This document shows, one piece after another, positions 1 through 8,900 of a stretch of DNA of 64,000 bases. The position numbers and the translations under genes were made by a program. Position 1 is the stretch's first letter. Each line of letters opens with the position of its first letter. Source of the stretch: Rhodospirillales bacterium (lineage in GTDB: Bacteria; Pseudomonadota; Alphaproteobacteria; Reyranellales; Reyranellaceae); contig WHTW01000013.1 of the NCBI GenBank assembly GCA_009377525.1, positions 1 to 64,000 of the forward strand, in the 5' to 3' direction. The notes beneath the pieces were generated by a model that was not told the origin of the DNA, ran no database searches, and saw only the letters and a list, made by a program, of their open reading frames with translations.

Positions 1-9
1 CGTGGCCGG

Positions 10-903
10 TCAAAAGGCTCCGACAGCCAAAGTTACCTTTTGCGTTCGGGGAGTGATCACCGCCCCCTGGCCCGTCCCCGTCTCGCTCACCGTCACCTTC
101 CCGTCTTCCAGGACTCCGGCCTTCAGCCATTTCTGGATCAGCCGGATGATGCGTTGATCGCCGACCCGGTGCTCCACGAAGCGGATGAGCCAGTCATGGC
201 TCACCGTGTCGAAGAACGACCGAATATCGGCATCCACGATCCAGTTCACCCGCCGGTGCCTGATCCCGACCACCAGCGCATCCAGCGCATCGTGCTGGCT
301 GCGCCCAGGCCGGAACCCGTACGAGAACCCGAGGAAGTCCTCCTCGTAGATCGCGCCCAGCACCTCCTGCACGGCGCGCTGGACGATCTTGTCCTCCAGC
401 GCCGCCACCGCCAGCGGTCGTTGCCGACCGTCCGGCTTGGCTATGTACCGCCGCTGCGACGGCAGCGGCCGGTACGGCCCGCCGCGGTGGACCCGATCGT
501 GCAGAGCCTCCAGCCGTGGCTCGAGGTCTGCCTCGTAGTCCCGCCACGTCAGCCCGTCCACCCCCGGGGCCGCGTCCCGCTTCAACGCATGGAACGCCTC
601 CCGTAGCTGAGCCACGCTGACATGATGCAGTAGGTTGGTGAACCGCTCCTTCTTCCTTTGCCTTGCCGCTTGTCGTATGCGGCCCAGCCCCTGTGCCACG
701 CCGACCCGGCCCTGGGTCCGGAGCGTGCGGTGATGGTCCGCATTCCTCGTGGCCCCCGCCCTTCGCTCCACCATCTCCGCCGCCGGCACGCCGGCTTCGT
801 TCGACGGCTTCATCGCCACTATGGCGGGGTCCGACTTCTCACGCCCGTGCATCATTGGCTTCGGCTCCTCGCCTTCCCAAGGCGGGCCGCCGGCATTACC
901 CAC
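10..903 (-). pseudogene. ltrA: Group II intron reverse transcriptase/maturase, truncated
   Basis: This is the multifunctional protein encoded inside a group II intron, which normally splices and mobilises its intron. Visible are the RT fingers/palm blocks: APGVDGLTW, RPLAVAALEDKIVQ, FSYGFRPGRSQHDALDAL, the first catalytic Asp in VDADIRSFFDTVSHDWL, and the start of block 4 as GTGQGAVITP. There the family sequence stops. It is replaced by a short unrelated tail, so the YADD catalytic motif, the X (maturase) domain and any HNH domain are absent. A full protein is usually over 400 residues. The break lies near position 50, inside the window, so it is not an edge effect. The true start may be internal, because the first 40 or so residues look like untranslated intron domain. 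The product should be inactive. Confidence 0.85.
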
Positions 904-1212
904 CGGCGGTCAGACGTGAGATCTCCCAGCTTCCGACGCGATCCTTTCGAGCGTGATGGGGTCTTCGACCTCGGCAGAGCGGCGGCCCCTCGCTTCGCGG
1001 GGACGCTCATGTTGCCTTCGACCTTTGCGACAGTCTCGGCCTCTGCGACTGGCATTTCGTGGCTCAATAGCCCACCCCTCTCGATGGCTGTGTACGCTTC
1101 GCGGCCGCCCTCACAGACGGACTCGCGCAACACTCGCTACCAGGCAGGACGCTACTCCTTTACCTGCGCCGGACTTCCACCGGCTGGACCGCGCCAGCTT
1201 TGGCTGGCGCAC
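50..1212 (-). mobile_element. Group II intron, 5' part (antisense insertion)
   Basis: Read on the minus strand, the element begins at 1212 with GTGCGCC, matching the group II 5' consensus GUGYG. Roughly 300 bases of structured RNA (904-1212) follow before the RT frame. The exon just upstream ends in TTTGCG (1218-1213), a candidate IBS1. A perfect complement, CGCAAA, lies at 1029-1024 inside the intron as candidate EBS1. The intron is oriented opposite to the PIN gene it interrupts, so splicing could not restore that gene. The 3' part (catalytic domain V, 3' splice site) is not seen: intron similarity ends near position 50. Confidence 0.75.
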
Positions 1213-1383
1213 CGCAAACTGCTTCAAAAATACAGGGACACGCCGATGTCGCTGGCCGATGCATGCATCGTTCGCATGTCGGAAATCCATGATCGGCATG
1301 CCGTGCTGACGCTGGACTCCGACTTCCTGGTCTATCGAAAGCATGGCCGAGCTTCACTCACGCTCATCCACCCGGCGACATAG
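1213..1383 (+). pseudogene. PIN-domain (VapC-like) toxin, C-terminal fragment
   Basis: The 56 residues between the intron boundary and the stop read as the end of a PIN ribonuclease. TPMSLADACIVRMSE carries the conserved third acidic residue, LTLDSDFLVYRKHG is the last core strand with the terminal Asp, and the frame closes at TAG. The N-terminal half must lie to the left of the intron, outside the window. Antisense insertion of the intron at 1212/1213 inactivates the gene. Known members of this family degrade RNA as toxins of toxin-antitoxin pairs. Confidence 0.7.
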
Positions 1384-1389
1384 CGGCCC

Positions 1390-1660
1390 CGCATCTGCCA
1401 TACGGCGCAAGACGCTTGCGCTGGCTCAGGCACGGCTTTGCTGCCATCGCGACTTCGATTGGCCCGGCCCGCGCATCGGCAATCACGTCATGCGCGAACA
1501 CGGCGCGGTATTGTGGCGCTTCGATGAGGTCGGCTGCATGCTGCATTTCGAACCGCCTCGGGTCTGACACAGCGCCTCAACGGAAACGCCGTCGAAGCAT
1601 CGTGGGACGAGGCGCTGACGGCGGCCATGCGAGGGCATGGCGTCGCCATCGCCAAAGGGG
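1390..1660 (+). pseudogene. Decayed jetD (DUF2399) C-terminal fragment
   Basis: This stretch is clearly homologous to the end of the intact jetD at 11160-11390. In one frame it reads ARLCCHRDFDWPGPRIGNHV (1427-1486), matching ARLCYHGDFDWPGLRIGNHV of JetD. After a stop and frame change it continues as NAVEASWDEALTAAM (about 1577-1630), matching GAVEASWDEALATAM. DNA identity is high over most of the length. The rest of jetD and the other jet genes are missing here. It is a relic of a second, different Wadjet copy, not a recent duplicate, since substitutions and frameshifts have accumulated. Confidence 0.8.
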
Positions 1661-1727
1661 ACAGCGGTTGCGTTGCTGGCGGGCCTGAATGTGTGTCCGG
1701 GATAGTCGCGCTTGGAGAGTGCACAAG

Positions 1728-1793
1728 CTGTCGAGAAAGGCGCGCCGCCTGGTCGACGATCCCGGCACGCAGCTATGGTTCAGCGCCGCGAGT
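1728..1793 (+). pseudogene. PIN-domain (VapC-like) N-terminal fragment
   Basis: A 22-residue stretch containing LSRKARRLVDDPGTQLWFSA resembles the segment of VapC toxins (LSAAARALIADP-x-LWLSAAS-like) that follows the first acidic strand. Nothing PIN-like precedes or follows it in any frame. This is a small remnant and the assignment rests on one short motif. Confidence 0.35.
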
Positions 1794-2207
1794 CGGGTGA
1801 ACTGTATTGGTTCTCAGGCAGACGAACTCTTCGGGCCTGCTTCAGGAGTTCGAAAGCGCTGCAGTCGATCAGATCCTCGCTCTCGCGCGACCTTCGTTGC
1901 GGCGGCACAAGGGAGAGCTTCCCGCCTCGTCGCCTTGACGCGCGATCCGCAGCATCTGATTGGACCTATGCGATGGTCGCCCGTCCGATTCCCCGGCTCG
2001 ATAAGCACGGCCGACCGATGTACGATGCCTCGTCCGTCGGAACCGGATGACGTCCTGGATCGGCGCCGTCAGCCAGCCGTCGTATTCGCTCGGCGCGAGC
2101 GATGCTTGGATAGGACGCAGCGCATCTGTATCGTATTCGCGAAAGCGCCGATCTCTGGTTGCCGATGATACTGATCATGACGAGATAATTACCCACCACT
2201 CAACCGC
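1794..2207. other. Region without a recognisable gene
   Basis: Open frames exist on both strands but none shows family motifs, a ribosome site or a credible start. The stretch lies between the gene fragments on its left and the aminotransferase on its right. It is best read as degraded DNA plus the aminotransferase promoter region; no promoter could be picked with confidence. Confidence 0.5.
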
Positions 2208-2218
2208 AAGAGGCAGTG

Positions 2219-3604
2219 ATGTCACTCACCAACGCGCCCGATCCCGCCGTCCGCCAGGCCGTCGTGCGGCAGGACCTGGAGAACGTCCTGCATCCCATCG
2301 TCCAGCACAAGGCGCTGGAGGCCAAGCAGATCGTGGTGACCGGCGCTGAAGGTTCCACGATCTACGATGCCGATGGAACTGCCTATCTCGACGCGATGGC
2401 CGGACTGTGGTGCGTCAACATCGGCTACGGCCGCGCAGAATTGGCCGGCGTGGCGGCAGAACAGCTCCGGCAGCTCGCATATTTCCCGCACACCGCGATG
2501 AACGTACCGGCCGCGGCGCTGGCCGAGAAGATCAACGGGCTGATGGGTGGCGGCTATCATACCTACTTCGTCAACTCGGGCTCCGAGGCGAACGAGGCCG
2601 GCTTCAAGATCGCCCGCCAGTACATGAAGCACGAGCATCCGCAGCACTATCGCTTCAAGACCGTCAGCCGCTACTTCTCCTACCACGGCACGACTCTGGC
2701 GACCCTGGATGCCGGCGGCATGGGCGAGCGCAAGGCGAAGTTCGAACCGTACTCGGGCGACTTCGTGCATGTCGCCCATCCCTACTGCTATCGCTGCCCG
2801 CTCGGCCTCGACTATCCGAGCTGCGGCATGGCCTGCGTCAAGAACATGGAGACCACCATCCTCGGCGAAGGTCCCGAGACGATCGCCGAAGTGCTCGTCG
2901 AGCCGATCATGAGCGGGGTCGGCGTTGCGGTGCCGCCCGACGAATACCTGCCCGAGGTGGAGAAGCTTTGCCGCAAGTACGGCATCCTTCTGCACGTGGA
3001 CGAGGTGATCAACGGCTTCGGCCGCACCGGCAAGATGTTCGCCCACCAGCACTATGACGTCGCACCCGACATCGTCGCCATCGCCAAAGGCATCTCCAGC
3101 GCCTACCTGCCGATCGCAGCGACAGTGGTGAAGAACAGCGTGTTCCAGAGCTTCTACGGCGAGGCGTCGGAAAACCGGCAGGTCGGGCAGGTCAACACCT
3201 ACGGTGGGCACCCGGTCTCTGCCGCCGTTGCCGTCCGCAACATCGAGATCCTGGAAGCCGAGAAGCTGGCCGAACGCGCGGCCGATGTGGGCGGCTATCT
3301 GCAGGACGGACTGCGCACCTTGATGAAGAAGCACCCGGTTGTCGGCGATGTTCGCGGCAAGGGCCTGCTCATCGGCGTCGAGCTGGTGAAGGACCGCACC
3401 AGCAAGGAGCCGGTCGGCCCGCAGGCCATCACCGCCGTCGTCGAGTTCTGCCGCGACAACGGCCTCCTGGTGGGCCGATCGACCGGTGGGCGGCGCTACG
3501 GCAACACCATCACGATGTCGCCGCCGCTGGTGATCACCCGTGCCGAATGTGACCGGATCGTCGAAACGCTGGATCGCGCGTTGTCGACAGTCGATTTCAG
3601 TTGA
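2219..3604 (+). CDS. Class III (omega) aminotransferase, taurine-pyruvate type
   Basis: PLP-dependent transaminase of subgroup III, 461 residues, moving an amino group from an omega-amine or taurine-like donor to pyruvate or a similar keto acid in the cytoplasm. Seen: NSGSEANEAGFKIARQY (PLP phosphate/substrate region), LLHVDEVINGFGRTGKMF with the pyridine-N-binding Asp261, and AIAKGISSAYLPIA with the Schiff-base Lys290. The start is ATG 2219 rather than GTG 2216, because AAGAGG (2208-2213) sits five bases upstream. The segment CYRCPLGLDYPSC resembles taurine:pyruvate and related aminotransferases, but the substrate cannot be fixed from sequence. It is intact between two blocks of gene remnants and ends in a strong terminator, so it is monocistronic. 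Confidence 0.85.
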   Translation: MSLTNAPDPAVRQAVVRQDLENVLHPIVQHKALEAKQIVVTGAEGSTIYDADGTAYLDAMAGLWCVNIGYGRAELAGVAAEQLRQLAYFPHTAMNVPAAALAEKINGLMGGGYHTYFVNSGSEANEAGFKIARQYMKHEHPQHYRFKTVSRYFSYHGTTLATLDAGGMGERKAKFEPYSGDFVHVAHPYCYRCPLGLDYPSCGMACVKNMETTILGEGPETIAEVLVEPIMSGVGVAVPPDEYLPEVEKLCRKYGILLHVDEVINGFGRTGKMFAHQHYDVAPDIVAIAKGISSAYLPIAATVVKNSVFQSFYGEASENRQVGQVNTYGGHPVSAAVAVRNIEILEAEKLAERAADVGGYLQDGLRTLMKKHPVVGDVRGKGLLIGVELVKDRTSKEPVGPQAITAVVEFCRDNGLLVGRSTGGRRYGNTITMSPPLVITRAECDRIVETLDRALSTVDFS

Positions 3605-3659
3605 AACGTTGAAACCAATCCTCCCGAGGCTCGCTTCGATGGCCTCCTCAACGACAAAA

Positions 3660-3686
3660 GCCGTCCGGAAACCGGACGGCTTTTTT
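3660..3686 (+). terminator. Rho-independent terminator after the aminotransferase
   Basis: A nine-base-pair GC-rich stem (GCCGTCCGG / CCGGACGGC) with an AAA loop is followed directly by six T. It lies 55 bases after the aminotransferase stop. Confidence 0.9.
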
Positions 3687-3690
3687 GAAT

Positions 3691-3723
3691 TGGTTGCGGG
3701 GGCTCGATTGGAACTTACGACCT
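3691..3723 (-). other. tRNA 3'-end-like fragment
   Basis: Read on the minus strand, this stretch looks like the last third of a tRNA: a T-loop-like GTTCCAATC, then GCCCCCGCAACCA ending in CCA. The T-stem does not pair well and no D or anticodon arm precedes it, so it is not a working tRNA. It sits between the terminator and the Wadjet operon. Sequences of this kind are often left as attachment sites when an element integrates in a tRNA 3' end. Confidence 0.4.
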
Positions 3724-3901
3724 CTCGCAGCACCACCGGGACGCCACGACCACTATGCTGAGCGGTCTTCCATTCGTCTCGTCGTAGCCTGGAGGTCGCA
3801 GCGGCTCGGCATGTTATGAACACCTGCCACCACCATGCCGGCTTGACGGCCGACAAGAACAAAGCAAAAACGCCAAGGTAAACCCGCTGGAGCGGCCTTC
3901 C

Positions 3902-4727
3902 GTGAAGATTGCGAGCCATGCCGCCGACTTGTTCCGGCACGTCAGTGCCGACAAGGCCGCCTTCTACCGCTGCATCATGGACGTCTTCGCCACCGCGAAG
4001 CGGCAATACCGCCTGGTTCCTCAGCACCGGACACGCGCCGCCACAGGCGGAGCTGCTGCGCGCGCGGGCGCGGTCGGCCATCCCGCAGCTCCTGTCGGCG
4101 ATCGCCGCCCTCAACGAGCGGCGCAGCGGACGCAGCGACCGCTCGTCGGATTTCCGGGTCTTGGCCCAGTGGTTCGCCGCCTGCCGCAACGACGGGGACG
4201 CCCACCGGCTGGCGCGAGCCGCTTTCGCGCTTCATCCAGCGCGGCATTTTTCGCTCAACGCCGACGCCGATGCGGAATTGCCGGCCAGCACGTCGTGGGC
4301 CGACGCCCCGCCGTTTCGCATCCATCCGCGCCTGCGCGAGTACGGCGAAGCGGCGCCGCGCGGGCCGCTGCCGCGCGTGCGCGACCGCAGCAAGGAGCGC
4401 GCCGACCTGGCGCAACAGCTCGCCGAGCAGACGCAGCAGCTCGAGGCGGCGCGGCGGCGCCTCGCCACCGGCCGGCCGGTGCGGCTTTCCGACCTGGGCG
4501 AGCTCGACGTGCATGCCTTCGAGGTCCTGCTGGGGCTTCTGGGCGAGACACTCGGCGAGCAGAGCAGGCCGGACGACGCCGTCGCGCGGCGGACCGGCGA
4601 CGGGCTGCTTCACGTCCATCTCGAGCCGCTCGGCGCGGAAAGCCGCGCCGAGATCGCCACGCCGCGCGGCGTCTTCGCCGGCCGCGATCACGCGATCACC
4701 GTCTCGCCCGTGCAGGACGTCCGATGA
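3902..4727 (+). pseudogene. jetA: Wadjet JetA (DUF2397, kleisin), middle deleted and frameshifted
   Basis: JetA is the kleisin subunit that closes the SMC ring of the anti-plasmid Wadjet machine. The first 38 codons from GTG 3902 match the family start (LFRHVSADKAAFYRCIMDVF, then AKRQYRL). At about 4011 the homology jumps to another frame (+1) and resumes at AWFLSTGHAPPQAELLRARA, ALNERRSGRSDRSSDFRVLA, AAFALHPARHFSL, STSWADAPPF, then the C-terminal winged-helix part ending at TGA 4727. About 275 residues remain of a family usually near 500, so some 200 residues are missing, and not in frame. The downstream gene overlaps by ATGA. Loss of the central part that holds the KITE subunit should abolish complex assembly. 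Confidence 0.85.
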
Positions 4728-5986
4728 CCGCGGATCGGGACGCCGCCGACGAGGACCTGGGAGAGCGCCAGCAGCGCCTCCACCGCGAGGAGATGCGCGC
4801 CGCCCTGTGCGCCCTGCTGATGACGCCGCTGATCGACGCGGCGCACGAGGATTTCGCCGCCGTGCGCCGCCATGCCGACCGGCTGCGCGAGTGGTTTGCG
4901 CGCGAGACCGGCTGGGTCCTCCACGTCGAACGCGACGGCGCGCGCCTCTACAAGAGGCCGGCCGACCTGGTCGACGCCACGCGGGGCCTGCCCGGCTATG
5001 ACCGCCGCCGCTACGTGCTGCTGTGCCTGGCCTGCGCCGTCCTCGAGCGCGCCGACCCGCAGATCACGCTGCGCCTGCTGGGCGAGCGCCTGCTCGAGCT
5101 CGCCGCCGATCCGGCGCTCGTCGCGCTCGGCTTCACCTTCACCCTGGGCGCACAGCATGAACGGCGGGAGCTGGTGGCGGTATGCCGCACGTTGCTGGCG
5201 CTCGGCGTGCTGCAGCATGTCGCCGGCGACGAAGAAGCCTTCGTGCAGGCCGCCAGCGCAGCCGGACAAGCCGACGCGCTCTACGACGTGCATCGACGGA
5301 CGCTGGCCGGCATGCTGGCCGCGGTACGCGGCCCCTCGACCTGGATGCGGGCCGAAGCTCCCGCCTCGCTCGACGAAAGGCTGCGCGCCCTGGTCGACGA
5401 GCACGTCCCCGACAGCGACGAAGGCCGGCGTACGGCGATGCGCCACGATATCGCCCGCCGGCTCCTCGACGATCCGGTCGTCTACCTCGACAGGCTGGCG
5501 CCGGAGGTCCGCAACTACTTCCTCAATCAGCGCGGTGCCATGGCCGGCCGACTGTGCGAGGCCTCGGGCCTCGTTGCCGAGCAGAGAGCCGAAGGCCTGG
5601 CCCTGGTCGACGAGGCCGGCCTGCTGACCGACCTCGCCATGCCGTCCGAAGGCACCGATGCCCACGTCACGCTGCTCGCCGCGGATTATCTCGCCACGCG
5701 CCAGCGGCTCGATCGGGCGGCGCGCGGCGACGCTTCGGCGCAGGCCTCCGCCACGGTACGCGAGCAGGACATCGCCGAGTTCCTGCGCGACGCGCGGGAG
5801 CGCTACGGCCGCTACTGGCGCAAATCGGCGCGCGAAGCCGGCGCCGAGCGCGAGCTGGCCGCCATCGCGGTCGAGCGCCTGGAAAGGCTGCAGCTCGTCG
5901 AGCGCCGGGCAGACTTCGTCCATCCCCTGCCGGCGCTCGCCCGGTTCGCGCTGGGCGATGCCGAAGTCAGGGAAGTCTCGCCGTGA
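4724..5986 (+). CDS. jetB: Wadjet JetB (DUF2398, TIGR02678 type)
   Basis: KITE-like winged-helix subunit of type II Wadjet, 420 residues, which in the known complex binds the kleisin JetA and the SMC heads. Recognised from family order and sequence: an N-terminal helix-rich segment (MRAALCALLMTPLID), GWVLHVERDGARLYKRP, LPGYDRRRYVLLCLACAVLE with RADPQITLRLLGERLLEL, and the C-terminal YLNQRG-like FLNQRGAMAGRL. The ATG at 4724 overlaps the jetA stop (ATGA), and the next gene overlaps its stop as GTGA, so the operon is tightly coupled. The frame is open upstream all the way to the jetA start because of the jetA deletion. Confidence 0.85.
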   Translation: MTADRDAADEDLGERQQRLHREEMRAALCALLMTPLIDAAHEDFAAVRRHADRLREWFARETGWVLHVERDGARLYKRPADLVDATRGLPGYDRRRYVLLCLACAVLERADPQITLRLLGERLLELAADPALVALGFTFTLGAQHERRELVAVCRTLLALGVLQHVAGDEEAFVQAASAAGQADALYDVHRRTLAGMLAAVRGPSTWMRAEAPASLDERLRALVDEHVPDSDEGRRTAMRHDIARRLLDDPVVYLDRLAPEVRNYFLNQRGAMAGRLCEASGLVAEQRAEGLALVDEAGLLTDLAMPSEGTDAHVTLLAADYLATRQRLDRAARGDASAQASATVREQDIAEFLRDARERYGRYWRKSAREAGAERELAAIAVERLERLQLVERRADFVHPLPALARFALGDAEVREVSP

Positions 5987-8900
5987 ACGACAGCCCGATC
6001 GCACTGGCGCGGCCGCTCGACAGACCGGCGCTACCCGTCCCGACGCTGGCGCGCTGGCAACCGCTTCGTCTCGGCGTGGTGGAGCTGTTCCACTACGACA
6101 GTGAGGAGTTCTGGTTCCGTGACGGCCACCTGCTGCTGCGCGGCAACAACGGCACCGGCAAGTCCAAGGTCCTGTCGCTGACGCTGCCGTTCCTGCTCGA
6201 CGCCCAGCTCAAATCCTCGCGCATCGAGCCCGACGGCGACAGCGCCAAGAAGATGGCCTGGAACCTGTTGATGAACAGCTATTCCAGGCGAATCGGCTAT
6301 GCCTGGATCGAATTCGGCCGTCTGGCCGAGGACGGTACGCCGCATTACCTGTCTTTCGGCGCCGGGCTGTCGGCGAGGGAGGGCCGCCCGCAGGTGGAAA
6401 GCTGGTTCTTCGTCCTTGACGATGCGGCCGGCGTGCGCATCAACCAGGATCTGTGGCTGACGAGCCCGCAGCGGGTCGTGCTCACCAAGGAGCGGCTGCG
6501 CGAACTGCTCGAGGGCCGCGGCCAGGTTTTCGACAACGCCGGGCAGTACCGCCGGGCCGTGGACGAGCGGCTGTTTCGCCTCGGCCCCAAGCGCTACGAC
6601 GCGTTGATGGACACGTTGATCCAGCTACGGCAGCCGCAACTGTCGAAGAAGCCCGACGAAACCGGCCTGTCGAATGCGCTAACGGAGGCCTTGCCGCCCC
6701 TGCCATCGGAACTGCTGGGCGACGTGGCCGAAGCGCTCGGCCAGCTCGAGGAGGATCGCCGGCAACTCGAGGAGTATCAGGCCCTCTCGCGGGCCGTCGG
6801 CAGGTTCGAGCAGCGCTATCGCGTCTATGCCGGCACCCAGAGCCGCCGGCAGGCGCGCACGCTGCGTCAGGCCCAGACCGAGTTCGACAACGCCAGCCGG
6901 GCGCGCGGCGAGGCGCTGGCGAGACTGCAGGACGCGCAAGCCGAGGAAGAGCAGGCACGGACGCGTCATGCCGATGCCGACACCGCGCTCAAGCGGGCAC
7001 GCGCGCGGCGCGACGCCCTGCTCGATGATCCGACGATGCGGGACGCCAAGCAGCTCGAAGCTGCCGCGAGGGACCTGGACGCGCGCCAGAATGCGCTGCG
7101 CGATGCCACGGGAACGGCCGAGGAGGCGGGCCGGCGACTGCAGGTCAGGATCGACGAGACGGCGCATAGCGAGCGACTCGCCCGCCAGACCGAACATCGG
7201 GTGACGGCGGCGCGTCAAGAGGTCGCGATCCACGCCGATGCGGCGGGCATCGCTGCCGCGCATGGCGACAGCCCGCTTTCTCACTTCGCGGCGGCGGCGC
7301 TGGCCGAGCAGACGCCGGCGGATTTCGACAAGGCTCGCAGCGGGCTCGCGGCGCTCGTTCGCGGCCGGAACGAGCAGATCGCCTTGCTGCGCCGCCGCCA
7401 CGCCGAGGTGGAACGCGCCGAATCGATCCACGCTCAGCGGCGCCAGATGCAGGACGAGCGGCGCGCCGAGGCCGAGACGGCTTCACGACGGCGCGACGAT
7501 GCCGACGTCGAGGTCGAGCGCCTGGGAACCTCCCTCGTGGCGGACTGGGAGCGCCACTATGCGACGCTCGAGCAGCTGATGGTCGATCCCGAAGACGCCA
7601 GCACCGCCCTCGCCGCCATGGCCGAATGGGCGGTGGCGCTGCAGGGAGAAAATCCGGCGCGGCTGTTCTTGCAGGCAGCGCAGCAGCGCGCCAGCCAGGA
7701 TTTCGCGGAGCGCGCCGCCGCGCTCGACGGCCAGCGCCGGACATTGGAGCAGGAGCGCCGCGACCTGGAAGAAGAGCGCGGCCGTCTCGAGGCAGGCATC
7801 TCCCTGGACCCACCGGCGCCCCATACGCGCGCCGCCGACGTCCGAGCCGACCGGCAGGGCGCTCCGTTCTGGCAACTGATCGACTTTCACGACGCGGTGG
7901 TGGCGCCGCAGCGCGCGCTGCTCGAAGCCGCCCTGGAAGCGGCGGGCTTGCTGGACGCCTGGGTCTCTCCCGACGGCCGACTTCAAGCCGGCGAGGACGG
8001 CCGGCTGCTTCACGACACGCAGCTCGTGGAGCGTCGGGCACTGTCCTCCTCGCTCGCCGGCTGGCTGCGGCCAGCGGTGCCCGAGGGCAGCACGGTCTCC
8101 GGCAGCACGATCGAGCGGATCCTCTCCGCGATCGCGTGTGCGGACGACGATGTCCCCGAGAGCGAAGCCTGGCTATCGCCCGACGGGCGCTTTCGTCTCG
8201 GTGCCTTGGTGGGCGCCTGGGCGAAGCCGGCGGCGGTCTACATTGGCCATGCGGCTCGCGAGGCGGCACGCCGGCAACGACTCGCCGAAGTCGCCGAACG
8301 CCTCGAGCGGTTGTCGGACGAGATGGCCGGGCTGCGCGCCGCCGACGATCGACTGGCGGACGACCGCCATGTGGCGGGCGAAGAGTGGCGCCGGGCTCCC
8401 GCCGACGATGGCTTGCGGGCGGCTCACGCGACGGCCGCCGCCTGCGGTCGCGAGGTGCAGCGCGCCCGCGAGAAATTGGCCGAAGCCGATCTCCGCTGCA
8501 GCGAAGCCTTCGACACCCTGAAGGCCGCACGAGAGCGCCTGGCCACGGATGCAGCCGACCTTCGGCTGCCGGCAGCGCCCGAAGCGCTAGCCGCGATCGA
8601 GGCGGCGCTCGATCGCTATCGCGATTCGCTGGCCCAGCTCGTGCAGGCGACCCACGAGCTGCGCCTGGCGCTGCCGGAGCTGCAGCGCCAACGTTCGCGC
8701 GAGGAGGAGGCGCGCAACGACGCGGCAAAAAGCGAAGGACGGCTCGCGACGGCGCGAAACGAGGCCGAACAGGCCGCCGCCCGGCTCGAAGCGCTGCGCG
8801 AAGCGGTCGGCGTCAAGGTCGAGGAGCTGCAGCGGAAGCTGTCCGATGCCCGTCTCGCCGTCGATGCCACCGAGGAGGCCGTCAAGCGAGCCGACGGGGC

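Noticed and set aside
40-606. Plus-strand frame opposite the intron reverse transcriptase
   Set aside because: Antisense shadow; the RT blocks are on the minus strand.
3691-3723. Functional tRNA gene
   Set aside because: Only the 3' third is recognisable, the T-stem is mismatched and no anticodon arm precedes it.
4688-6004. Long minus-strand open frame (438 codons) opposite jetB
   Set aside because: It mirrors the codon bias of a GC-rich gene, has no family motifs, and jetB on the plus strand is recognised.
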